Source: Paramacrobiotus metropolitanus (lineage: Eukaryota > Tardigrada > Eutardigrada > Parachela > Macrobiotidae). From it: a stretch of 64,000 nucleotides of DNA. Position 1 is the stretch's first letter. Each line of letters opens with the position of its first letter. Position numbers and translations under genes: made by a program. Under the pieces are notes generated by a model. That model saw only the letters and a list, made by a program, of their open reading frames with translations, did not search any database and had not been told where the DNA came from. Positions 18,738-27,483 of this stretch are shown piece after piece. The stretch covers positions 248,001 through 312,000 of the forward strand of contig NW_026570301.1 in the NCBI RefSeq assembly GCF_019649055.1, given 5' to 3'.

Positions 18738-19142
18738 GTAAGGCGGGAGTTATCGCGTGAAGAGATGGTGTGTGGACGGACTGAAAGATTTGCGGTTGGA
18801 ATGTTTTGTTTTAGTGACGCAGTAATATTTTTTACTTTTTTCTACTGCAGTAAAGATACGGTTTCCAGTTTTATGCAGTCGGGTATTTTTGCTTTTACCG
18901 ACCTTTTCACCTGCGACTAATGTTAGGCTGTTTTCGGAGTGGACGGATTTTTTTCGTTTATACGCGACTGAATGTATCGGTTTATTAGGAAGTGGTGTTT
19001 TAGTTTCCGTGGTTTTTTCTTGGACTTGCTGATTGTTGATGTAGCACTCAAATGTTGTGCTGATTATTGAATAAAATTCAATTAAGTAGTGCTGAAATGT
19101 GCGTCGCAAATAAAACCGCGCGCTTTCCTTATTGTACGGCCG

Positions 19143-19210
19143 AAATGCGCTTTTGGTGGTACACCAAAATGCGCTTTTGGTGGGCCACCAAAATGCGCTT
19201 TGGGCGCCGC
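19143..19210. repeat. 24-bp minisatellite with palindromic units
   Basis: Two full units and most of a third, starting at 19143, 19167 and 19191. Each begins AAATGCGCTTTTGGTGG and ends in CCACCA or a variant. The GGTGG..CCACC core is self-complementary, so single strands could fold. Confidence 0.75.
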
Positions 19211-19346
19211 ACATCCTGCGTCACATCTAGCGATAGGCCGTTGAAGTGGTAACGGTACCGTGCCGCTGGCGCGGCACATACAGCGGAACGCCGGGTAGTG
19301 CTCGTCAGCATCGCCCAATAGTCCCACTAACTACTACTGTAGTCAC

Positions 19347-19394
19347 CTGGTTTTTTAGGCTTTTTTGGACATCCAAAAAAGCCTAAAAAACCAG
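19347..19394. repeat. Perfect 23-bp palindrome with 2-nt loop
   Basis: The arms CTGGTTTTTTAGGCTTTTTT.. and their exact complement are separated only by CA. A cruciform- or hairpin-forming site; the transcript would be a near-perfect stem. No flanking gene explains it. Confidence 0.9.
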
Positions 19395-19534
19395 TGATAC
19401 AGTGATACACTATACAGGCTGTCTCAGGTTGTCTACAAGGTGTCTGCAGGTTACCTACAGATGACTACAAGAAGAAGATAAAACGCTTCAGTTTTTTTCT
19501 TTGGTACGAAACGTTCCATATATAATAATCATGC

Positions 19535-20911
19535 ACAGGGCGTTGCACAATTTCCGTCATCTGGATTGGACGAAGTATTTCAATGGTACGATTCGTGAAA
19601 TCTCAATGCCTGCAAGGACAAAGCACAGTAAGCTTGCGGGCACTTTCAGAATCAGCAAACTGCACCGGTGGGAATCGACGAACTCGCATAGTACAAGACC
19701 CACAGGGCGATCTTTTTCAAGAAGGCGATCTTGTAATTCAACGGTGCTATCTGTGTCACTCTGCAACTGCCCTTTCTTCGGATCGATTGACGGAAAAATT
19801 GACTCGATGGAGGTCAGTTTTTCGAGAAACTTGTGCGCTCATAGAGCATCGATTGCAGTAATAGGGCACTGTTAATTTAGTCGTGAGTGAAGTACGAGAA
19901 AGGCTCACCAGAGTCAAACGTTCAACTGGACGTCCAGTATCGTCAATCTCCAGCTTCCTTTTTTCCCGGGACGGTTATGTATGGATACAAACTGATGCCT
20001 GCCTCCAGAGACCCACTGCTGGGATTGAGAGTGATGCGTAATGTTGTGCATTTTGATACAATCAAACGATTTTGTCGGCTTAGACTATAGCGTTATTTAC
20101 CGGTACGCAGAAATACAGCCGTTTCAACAGGATAGTGGATCCCCTCAATTCTGATGACAGAACTCTCTGCTTCCGTCGCATTATATCGCCATTTATCACG
20201 GGTCGATGTTAGTATACTCACAATTTGCAACTGGCTAACAGGAAACGAGTATTTGACCGTCTTCTGAGTAACATATCCCTAGTCGCGCCTGCTGTCGCGG
20301 TGGCTGGATCTGGTGCAGACATCGGAGGGAGCGGTCGGTGTGAAGTTAATGCAGAAATTGATGTCTAATTTTGTGAAAACGGATTTGAGGAACGTTTTTT
20401 TTTGTCGTTTAAATTGTAATTGTTTTGTAGGATTGAAATCTGAGCATGCTTCAGCACACTCTTCACTCATCGAAATCGTTTAGTTGGCAGAAAATGAGTT
20501 CCGCTTTGTTCAACAGGAAAGCGGAAACATTTTGCGTAACATTACCTTCGCTTTGAATAAGCATTTCACAGCGCAGAAGGCAACATTAGGGTAAGAAAAC
20601 GGATCATCAATTCGCAGTGTCCCCCGAGAAAAAATCACGTCTACAGGTTTTGCTGGAAACAGACATGCTGGCACTACGCTGAAATGGACGGAAATGTCGT
20701 GATCAATTCGTACAATGACGACGGGAACGACAGTGAGTATGCGATGAGGCTAATGCAGCGCGGCCGAATCATTAAAGCGGAAGTGCACGAGGCAAGCATA
20801 AGGTCAAGTAAACCAAGACCTATGGTGCTCTTTTCTGGTGCTCTTTTCGTGACTTATGGTGCTCTTTTCGCTTTTTACCAGTGCGAACGCTTCTATGCAT
20901 GCTCCGTGTAA
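19535..20911 (+). pseudogene. Copy A of the 14-exon secreted-protein family, 5'-truncated pseudogene
   Basis: Matches exons 8-11, 13 and 14 of copies B and C: 19535-19585, 19650-19812, 19881-20033, 20111-20207, 20431-20590, 20663-20911. Exons 1-7 are missing; I did not locate exon 12. Lesions: exon 9 has a length incompatible with the frame (163 instead of 2 mod 3), the second codon of exon 10 is TGA, the donor of exon 10 is AT instead of GT, and exon 13 has TAG where the paralogue has CAG. Exon 14 still ends in a frame with the family's F.FY.C motif. The last exon contains three copies of GGTGCTCTTTTC. It is probably a dead copy. Confidence 0.75.
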
Positions 20912-21525
20912 GATACCATGGTGCGCGTGCGGTGAATATGTACAACATGTAGCCAATTAAAGCGATAACATGGAGCTTTGTCCAGATCCTAAGACTTAAG
21001 TGATAGCGTGAACAGTAAATACGGTTATCAAATTCGGCAAAATAATTATAAATACGCAGAATATCAGAACGCAAACTGTACGAAAGTGTGGTTCGTGCAA
21101 GCAAAGTAAATTGAAGAAAGTTTGGGCTGAATGCTCAACATTCAGTACATAGACCCAACGATCCGTCGAAATTGTTGCGGTCGTGCGTAGAGTAATTGAA
21201 ATCTAAACATAACAGCTTTGCATTCAAATAATAGTCCTTAATAGCTTAATATATCCGCAATATGCAACACTGTTCCCCAGCTGAACCACCCAGTTTATTT
21301 GCATTTCCAAGAACGACACCGGATTGGATAGCATTTATACGTCAAATACAGCAGCAGTTTTAGAATAAAGTGGCATAAGAGTGTAGAACACCAAGACAAC
21401 AAAAATATCTATGAAATTTGTTAACTGCAAGAAACCACGTAAACGAGTTAGAAAAATTGCGAAGTCAGTATTTTTTACAATCTCTAATTGGCCTTTGCCT
21501 GTTACAGCGCAGAACAAAAAACAGA
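20912..21525. other. Spacer between pseudogene A and tRNA-Gln
   Basis: No gene recognised. Near the tRNA 3' end it carries a segment (from about 21,440) also found beside the tRNA at 45.4 kb. Confidence 0.4.
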
Positions 21526-21597
21526 AGGCCGTACCGAGAGTCGAACTCGGGTCGACGGATTCAAAGTCCGACGTGCTAACCACTACACCATACAGCC
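21526..21597 (-). tRNA. tRNA-Gln(UUG): tRNA-Gln (anticodon UUG)
   Basis: 72 nt with a 7-bp acceptor stem GGCTGTA/TACGGCC, discriminator T, anticodon loop CTTTGAA (UUG, reads CAA) and a 5-bp T stem with TTCGACT loop. Box A and B are intact, and a six-T run lies just beyond the 3' end as terminator. The outermost anticodon-stem pair is a U-U mismatch, shared by all three copies in the window. Confidence 0.93.
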
Positions 21598-21925
21598 GCC
21601 ATTGTTATGATCCTTTGTTTCGTTTATTCCACAGCGCTTGCAAATTCAGTGCACATGAAAGTATGCATTTTGTGTTACCGGAAGTGGCATACGGCAGTGC
21701 TTATTTAGGCATTTTTTCAAGTGCTCGCACGCAAAGGCTAAGCAGTATTTATAGTACTTACTGTCACTGAATGCATTTGGTTCTTCTGCTGTTTCTGTAG
21801 TTCCACTAACTTCCCTTCCTTTAATTTACATATTATGCACCGTGTGGTATGCGCTGTACAGTATGAACAAAATCAGGGCAATTATTATACTGGCAGTCTG
21901 CAGACAATACTGGATATACTTACCG

Positions 21926-22117
21926 TTTAATTTGCATTCGCTTTCATACGGCGGGACGGTACTAGAATTGGGCGTTTGTAGGATGTCGGTTGTGTGAGAA
22001 CGGGCAGTAGCAGGCACATCCGGTGCGCTGTACCGCTCAGCGTAGCAGTCCCGAATGCCCGTGCGGCGGGTGTGCGGGAGCATGCCAGCTGGCCGTTCCC
22101 CTGCAAGCCGAACCCCC
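21926..22117 (-). repeat. B2 split repeat of the PAT-like element
   Basis: 192 bp, identical by eye to 22415-22606. The outer boundary begins TTTAATTTGCATTCGC and marks the 3' end of the element on the minus strand. Confidence 0.92.
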
Positions 22118-22179
22118 TTTTATTGTGATAAATGTACAACACTAACATATCGCCGCTCAGAGGGCGGGCGGGTTGGGAA

Positions 22180-22420
22180 AAAGTTTGGACTCGCAGTTTG
22201 CGCTATAAAACGCTTTCGAAGCAAAGCTGAAGTCACAGTGAAATGAAATATCGAATATCGAATGGTAAGACATGTGCAATACAGCATTGTAAAGAAGTAC
22301 AGTACTTTACTATCAACATATGCAGAATGTTGCTAGGGAAACCAGCGGTGGACTATCTGGAAAGACAACTGCCGCTCATGCAAATTAACCACAATTAAAT
22401 AAATTTAATTTATCTTTAAT
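22180..22420 (-). repeat. A2 split repeat of the PAT-like element
   Basis: 241 bp, matching 26479-26719 with one mismatch (T versus G in TATCAAC/TAGCAAC). Its end overlaps B1 by the shared TTTAAT at 22415-22420. A 62-bp spacer separates it from B2. Confidence 0.92.
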
Positions 22421-22606
22421 TTGCATTCGCTTTCATACGGCGGGACGGTACTAGAATTGGGCGTTTGTAGGATGTCGGTTGTGTGAGAACGGGCAGTAGC
22501 AGGCACATCCGGTGCGCTGTACCGCTCAGCGTAGCAGTCCCGAATGCCCGTGCGGCGGGTGTGCGGGAGCATGCCAGCTGGCCGTTCCCCTGCAAGCCGA
22601 ACCCCC
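22415..22606 (-). repeat. B1 split repeat of the PAT-like element
   Basis: 192-bp copy of B2, located 17 bp after the recombinase stop codon and joined to A2 through TTTAAT. In PAT elements the B1-A2 junction is the template copy of the circle junction. Confidence 0.92.
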
Positions 22607-22623
22607 CAAACAACGGCCCCAAA

Positions 22624-23544
22624 TTAAGGCTTCGGATAGAGCGATAAGCCGGTTAGTGGTACTTCCTGGCGTATATAGGAAGCGTAGGCGTCAGATCTCC
22701 AGCGTCCGGCACGCTGAATGTCTTGGAATGGTGTTCCATTTGCAGCTGCACTGGAAGCGGCCCCTATCCGGAAACTGTGTGGAGTAAATAAGTGACCGTT
22801 GGGAACTCCCTGTAGAGCTGAAGATAACTCGCGAGTAAAAGCAGATCTCGTGACCGGAAGGCCGTCAGTGGCCAGGTACAGGGCAGTGTGCAGACATTTT
22901 AGACTTTTCCTAAGTGCTAAGTAGTTCCGCATCGCCCGTACAGCACAGACAGACCGGCCAGAAGCTTGCAATGAAATCCGACAACCTTCGCGATATTGAT
23001 CGGATTTAGAAGACCGGAGGTATATATGAACTTTCCCCTTCACGTATGACACATCCGTAAAAGAAATATAATGGCTGCCAGATGCTGGGATAATTTCACC
23101 GATGCGCAGAAAAGCAAAGAAACACAATGTAAACATACTCCAGTATAACTGTTTTTCAAAAACTGACAGAAGGGGAGATTTGTCGATATTAATTTTAATA
23201 ATTCTCATATGATCGATGGTAATCGGCAGTCTGCGGTCAGTAACGGTACTGCAAAGGCGTTTGTAGCCAATCATGCATTGCAAGATGTTCGGTGCGTTAA
23301 ACTCAAAATTCAAATCACTTTCTTTGAACGCATTAAATAGAGCTGATAGATAAACTTTGGCTGACGAATACGACAAGCCGCTTTCAAAAAGAAACGCCAC
23401 AAAGCGCAATATGGTAGGTTTAGTAATATGCGCGGAAGATAAGCGAAACTTGTTACAAAACTCATTAAACCTATTTAACGCGCTTTGATAAGTTCTTCGA
23501 GAAGACGGCGCAATATGGTTATGACACAATTTATTGATAGTCAC
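22624..23544 (-). CDS. YR: Tyrosine recombinase of the PAT-like element
   Basis: About 306 aa. The N-terminal SAM-like domain (RRTYQSALNRFNEFC) precedes the catalytic domain with RIGEIIP (first Arg), a Lys/His-containing beta hairpin, HSFRIGAAS (His-x-x-Arg) and GRWRSDAYASYIR with the nucleophile Tyr: the full R-H-R-Y set. It inserts the circular DNA copy. There is no ATG; the frame is open upstream and overlaps the end of the RT ORF in the -1 frame, so expression by frameshifting or reinitiation is likely. It ends 17 bp before B1. Confidence 0.92.
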   Translation of the reverse strand: MTINKLCHNHIAPSSRRTYQSALNRFNEFCNKFRLSSAHITKPTILRFVAFLFESGLSYSSAKVYLSALFNAFKESDLNFEFNAPNILQCMIGYKRLCSTVTDRRLPITIDHMRIIKINIDKSPLLSVFEKQLYWSMFTLCFFAFLRIGEIIPASGSHYISFTDVSYVKGKVHIYLRSSKSDQYREGCRISLQASGRSVCAVRAMRNYLALRKSLKCLHTALYLATDGLPVTRSAFTRELSSALQGVPNGHLFTPHSFRIGAASSAAANGTPFQDIQRAGRWRSDAYASYIRQEVPLTGLSLYPKP

Positions 23545-23555
23545 ATCGAGAGAAT

Positions 23556-25622
23556 TTAGCGATGCATCAGGTGATAATCGTAAAGATCGCGCAAGATGTT
23601 TTCCGGTACCACTGTTGGTTTCGGTTCTGCATCTGGTGCTAACATGAGAAATCGTGACATCTGAAAGCGGGACAAAGCGTCAGCGATTTTATTATCAATG
23701 CCGGATATATGCTTAATCGTTAGTGTAAAATTGAACCGTGCTGCAACGGCCACCATTCGCCGCATAAGCTCCAATACGATTCGGCTTCGTGACTTGTAAC
23801 TCTCCCACGCTTGAGATGCACCAAGATTATCGCAGTGGAAAATAACTTTTCTCCCTTTTAGCTGCGATCCCCATAATGTAAGCGCTACAAGTATGGGAAT
23901 GATTTCAAGGCATTCTATGGAAAATTTAGCATCCAGAATGCAGGGTGGCCAACGCAGCTGAAACCATGCACCGTTAAAATAGCCACCACACCCAAGCGTA
24001 GAAGACGAATCAGTAAATAACTGAATCGCATCATAGCGAGTCCAGTTAATCTCCAAGAATTCCGCAGTACCATTCCATCTGGGAAGAAACTCGAGCCACC
24101 ATTCGATATCTTTTTGGAAGTCATCATCAAGATGCAGTTTATCAGCATTACTGTGAGACGATAAATTCGCAATAAGCCTCCTCGTGAAGAGCCGACCAAC
24201 CGGTACACTTCTAGAAGCAAACATAAGAGAACCGATTAAACTTTGTAGTTCGGTACGAGTACATGCAATTTTCCTCTTCCACATATTAAGCATGGTGACA
24301 ATTTCGGTCAGCTTGCCCTGCGGTAAACTGAGAGTTTGCGAAACTGAATCGAGCAGAATGCCCAGAAATTTTAATTTGGTAGACGGGCCTTCAGTTTTCT
24401 TAGTAGCAAGTGGAACGCCTAGTGACATGCAAAGGTCAGTAAATTTATTCATCAGTTGTGAACATAGCTGGAAGTTAGATACCGTAGCTAGAAAGAAATC
24501 GTCGACGTAGTGTAGTAAATAAATATGGCCAGTTTCATGCACATATATCCAGTGTACAGCATCAGAAATCAAGCAGAACAAAAACGGAGATGATCTCGAG
24601 CCAAAAGGAAGTACAATATCGAAATAGAAATAGCCATTACACTGATAACCGAGTAAGTGCCAATTGGCCGGTCTAACAGGCACCAAACGGAAGGCGTGTT
24701 GGATATCGAATTTAGCCATCAACGCACCTTTGCCCAGCTGGAGAAGAAGGCGTACTGCGTCGTCCACACTACAAAATGTTAGCGAGTAATCATCTTTGTT
24801 GATGTAATCGTTTACACTTTCTCCAGTTGGGCGAGACCTATCCATCAATATGCGATATTTGCCATCCGGTTTAGGCCTGACACCGAGCGAATTAATAACA
24901 AATGAACTAAATGGCGGAGCGATAAATGGTCCAACTGAGTGCAATAGAGAAACTTCCGTATCAATTTGGTTCTGGAGGTGTTGTGAATACATACGGGCAG
25001 ATGCAGCATTAGGAGTAGATAGGTTACGGACGGGACCACGATAACCGATGCCAGCTCCATAACGTAGTATCTGCACTACTAATGAGACGTACGACCGATC
25101 CGGATGCATTTTTAGGAAATGCGCGAATGCATCCGCTTTCAATGGCGTAATGATGCTACTGGGCACCACTACTTGCTTTCCCTTTGCATTGTGGCTCTCG
25201 ATGTTCGCGCTGACCGCAGCTGGCACATCGATGCTGGCGGCCGTATCGGCAAAATAGACCAGTGGTGCAAAGTCCTTTGTTCCACAAGTGGCAGACTTCG
25301 TCGATTTTAGATCCCCCGTTGCCAGCGGAGAGGTTGAAAAAAGACTGCCCAACCCAGGAGTTACGGCGGCTGCCGGCATTACTGCGCAGCAGCAGCGGAC
25401 ATTCCGGTCGAATGTGTCCGAGTTCATTACAGTGGTAGCACTGGATGATGTTAGTTCGGCTCGCACTGCTAACGGGATGATCAATATCATGCCCGATAGG
25501 TTGAGATAGATATTCTGTATAAGCATCATCATTCTTTCGGGACCACTGCAATATATCATCAGGGTTGCGACATACTGCAAGCCGGAACTGCCGGTCGTAT
25601 GCAAGCCATTGTTCGGTTGCAA
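23556..25622 (-). CDS. RT-RH: Reverse transcriptase-RNase H of the PAT-like element
   Basis: 688-codon open frame without an ATG at its edge; its first about 150 codons overlap gag in another frame. RT motifs: KFDIQHAFRLVPV (motif A Asp), LPFGSRSSPF (motif B) and HYVDDFFLA (YVDD). RNase H motifs: LFTDSSSTLG, a central CLEIIP Glu, FHCDNLGA and HISGIDNKIADALSR, giving the D-E-D-D set. The order RT-RNaseH-recombinase is that of DIRS-like elements. Intact. Confidence 0.93.
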   Translation of the reverse strand: MQPNNGLHTTGSSGLQYVATLMIYCSGPERMMMLIQNIYLNLSGMILIIPLAVRAELTSSSATTVMNSDTFDRNVRCCCAVMPAAAVTPGLGSLFSTSPLATGDLKSTKSATCGTKDFAPLVYFADTAASIDVPAAVSANIESHNAKGKQVVVPSSIITPLKADAFAHFLKMHPDRSYVSLVVQILRYGAGIGYRGPVRNLSTPNAASARMYSQHLQNQIDTEVSLLHSVGPFIAPPFSSFVINSLGVRPKPDGKYRILMDRSRPTGESVNDYINKDDYSLTFCSVDDAVRLLLQLGKGALMAKFDIQHAFRLVPVRPANWHLLGYQCNGYFYFDIVLPFGSRSSPFLFCLISDAVHWIYVHETGHIYLLHYVDDFFLATVSNFQLCSQLMNKFTDLCMSLGVPLATKKTEGPSTKLKFLGILLDSVSQTLSLPQGKLTEIVTMLNMWKRKIACTRTELQSLIGSLMFASRSVPVGRLFTRRLIANLSSHSNADKLHLDDDFQKDIEWWLEFLPRWNGTAEFLEINWTRYDAIQLFTDSSSTLGCGGYFNGAWFQLRWPPCILDAKFSIECLEIIPILVALTLWGSQLKGRKVIFHCDNLGASQAWESYKSRSRIVLELMRRMVAVAARFNFTLTIKHISGIDNKIADALSRFQMSRFLMLAPDAEPKPTVVPENILRDLYDYHLMHR

Positions 25623-26343
25623 TGCCTTTCAACGCAGCTGTCTGAGCGATGTGATCCATATACTTGGACATCGGCAAACTCAGTTCCGGATGCACGGCAC
25701 ACCGATACATTTTAAGAACATTAAATGCTCGGAACCACTGATGGAAATCACGAATTGGTTCGGTCTTTGTCGCAGATGCTTTAGACGTGGAAGGTGCATG
25801 TGACATGCAGATGTTGGGCAAAAGGTCGCCGAGATTTACGAATTCCTTCTTACTGAACAATTTGTACAGTAAAGGCTTGTCAACGGGTGTCAGCAAAATC
25901 TTAACGTTTTCCGGTAGAGAATCAAGAATTGCAGTCGCTTTACGGCTAAGAGTTGTAGCAGCATTACCAGTGAATGCGACGCCGGGAGCATCACTTACAG
26001 TTACTTCGTTACCTGGGTCAGATACTGGTGACAGGTCTCGTAAGTGGTGTTGCGAAATGACGGACTTGCCGGTGTTCTTGATTCGAACACGGCTTGACAA
26101 CGGGGAAAACGACCGCACACTATTGTCTGATGCCGGAACTACTGTGGCGACAGATGCCGATAGATCGGCGATCTGTTTCTTCAGTAATGCTAGTTCCTGT
26201 TCCATTGCCGATTTCTTTTTGGTGATACCGGGATCGCTAGTTGTACTTCTGGTGTTGCGTCTGGTACTAGTAACACCGCGTCCAGATCCGCGAGGTCGCC
26301 CACGCCCACGATTCGAACTGCCACGTCGACCTTCAGGTGCCAT
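25156..26343 (-). CDS. gag: Gag of the PAT-like element
   Basis: 395 aa from ATG at 26343 (the open frame continues to 26385 without ATG). It has a basic Gly/Arg-rich N-terminus, a capsid-like helical middle (WFRAFNVLKMYRCAVHPELS..., LAYDRQFRLAV), a CCHC knuckle CYHCNELGHIRPEC, and further Cys/His clusters CRYGRQHRCASCGQREHREPQC in the last 70 residues. It packages element RNA. The related gag at 46498 shares the YDRQFR core and the knuckle layout. Confidence 0.88.
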   Translation of the reverse strand: MAPEGRRGSSNRGRGRPRGSGRGVTSTRRNTRSTTSDPGITKKKSAMEQELALLKKQIADLSASVATVVPASDNSVRSFSPLSSRVRIKNTGKSVISQHHLRDLSPVSDPGNEVTVSDAPGVAFTGNAATTLSRKATAILDSLPENVKILLTPVDKPLLYKLFSKKEFVNLGDLLPNICMSHAPSTSKASATKTEPIRDFHQWFRAFNVLKMYRCAVHPELSLPMSKYMDHIAQTAALKGIATEQWLAYDRQFRLAVCRNPDDILQWSRKNDDAYTEYLSQPIGHDIDHPVSSASRTNIIQCYHCNELGHIRPECPLLLRSNAGSRRNSWVGQSFFNLSAGNGGSKIDEVCHLWNKGLCTTGLFCRYGRQHRCASCGQREHREPQCKGKASSGAQ

Positions 26344-26478
26344 AATAAATACGAGCGCGGTGTGGGTACGAATGACGGAAACCAAGATTGTGTATCAATA
26401 ATAACTTCCTAACAATTCAGACGAACGAAATGAACTTGAAAATTTAGTCGGTTTCAAAAGAAGTCTTTCAAAGGTTTC

Positions 26479-26719
26479 AAAGTTTGGACTCGCAGTTTGC
26501 GCTATAAAACGCTTTCGAAGCAAAGCTGAAGTCACAGTGAAATGAAATATCGAATATCGAATGGTAAGACATGTGCAATACAGCATTGTAAAGAAGTACA
26601 GTACTTTACTAGCAACATATGCAGAATGTTGCTAGGGAAACCAGCGGTGGACTATCTGGAAAGACAACTGCCGCTCATGCAAATTAACCACAATTAAATA
26701 AATTTAATTTATCTTTAAT
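26479..26719 (-). repeat. A1 split repeat of the PAT-like element
   Basis: The 5' terminal repeat on the minus strand, outer end ...CTTTAAT then host AAACATTG. It probably holds the promoter. Confidence 0.92.
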
Positions 26720-27483
26720 AAACATTGAACCGATCAATGGTGATGTCAACGCGTGTTACAGCGCAACGCGCAAAACAGCTAACAAACAGGTTTTTTTATC
26801 AGATGCCTCAGTCGTAGCCTGTTAATGTCCACGTTGAGAATATATGTTTAATTGTGTATAACCACAAGTATTTATAAAATGGGTTTGGTTAGATATTGGA
26901 CGGGCCAGATTGTTATCGAAACTATTGCTCTGCTGCTATGGGTGAACACGGAAATTCCATGGCTCAGGAGATTAGAACGAATTAGCTCACGACCGAAAAA
27001 ATTAAGACCAATCGATCGACTATATCACTTATATGGATAAAGCGTATATTTTTATCTATTAAAATAAGGTCAGTGCTATGCGCCCCGACAACCGGGGCGC
27101 AAAGCAATAATACGTAGCTCATTAATTAAGTAAATGATACTATCGCTTTCATAAACTTTGGAACGGGCCAGGTGCTAACGTGTTTTCAATTTTCCCATTA
27201 CTGGAAAGCAGATCTAATACGCATACCGCCAGCGATTGTGTTAACTGATGTCTATCGACGCTAGTTCGGTGATTGAAAGTTCGGATAAAACGGTGTACAA
27301 TTATAAATTAGGTATGTGCAGCCTTGCTTTAATACGGGTGAAGTGCACTCTGAGGGATAACGTCCACTGTTTCATGGTATTTACTTTTTTTGCTGTCTAG
27401 CGGCCATAGCACAAGTCACAGTATACGTATATGCATAAGGTGGCTATCGGCCTACCACTAACAGCAGCCCCTGGAAATCCACG
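26720..27483. other. Spacer with a GC-rich hairpin
   Basis: No gene recognised. A perfect 9-bp stem TGCGCCCCG/CGGGGCGCA with a 5-nt loop lies at 27079-27101, preceded by GTCAGTGCTATG, a word also at the start of the inverted repeat at 16.7 kb. Confidence 0.45.

Larger units (their letters stand above)
21926..26719 (-). mobile_element. PAT-like tyrosine-recombinase retrotransposon (DIRS order), complete
   Basis: 4.8 kb. Reading the minus strand: A1 repeat, gag, RT-RNase H, tyrosine recombinase, then B1, A2, B2. A1/A2 (241 bp) differ at one base and B1/B2 (192 bp) look identical. This split direct repeat layout A1-ORFs-B1-A2-B2 is diagnostic for the PAT type, as opposed to inverted-repeat DIRS1. 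The element lacks LTRs and the usual target duplication. Both outer ends and the B1/A2 junction carry TTTAAT, the expected footprint of recombinase insertion through a circular intermediate. ORFs are uninterrupted and repeats nearly identical, so insertion was recent. Confidence 0.9.
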
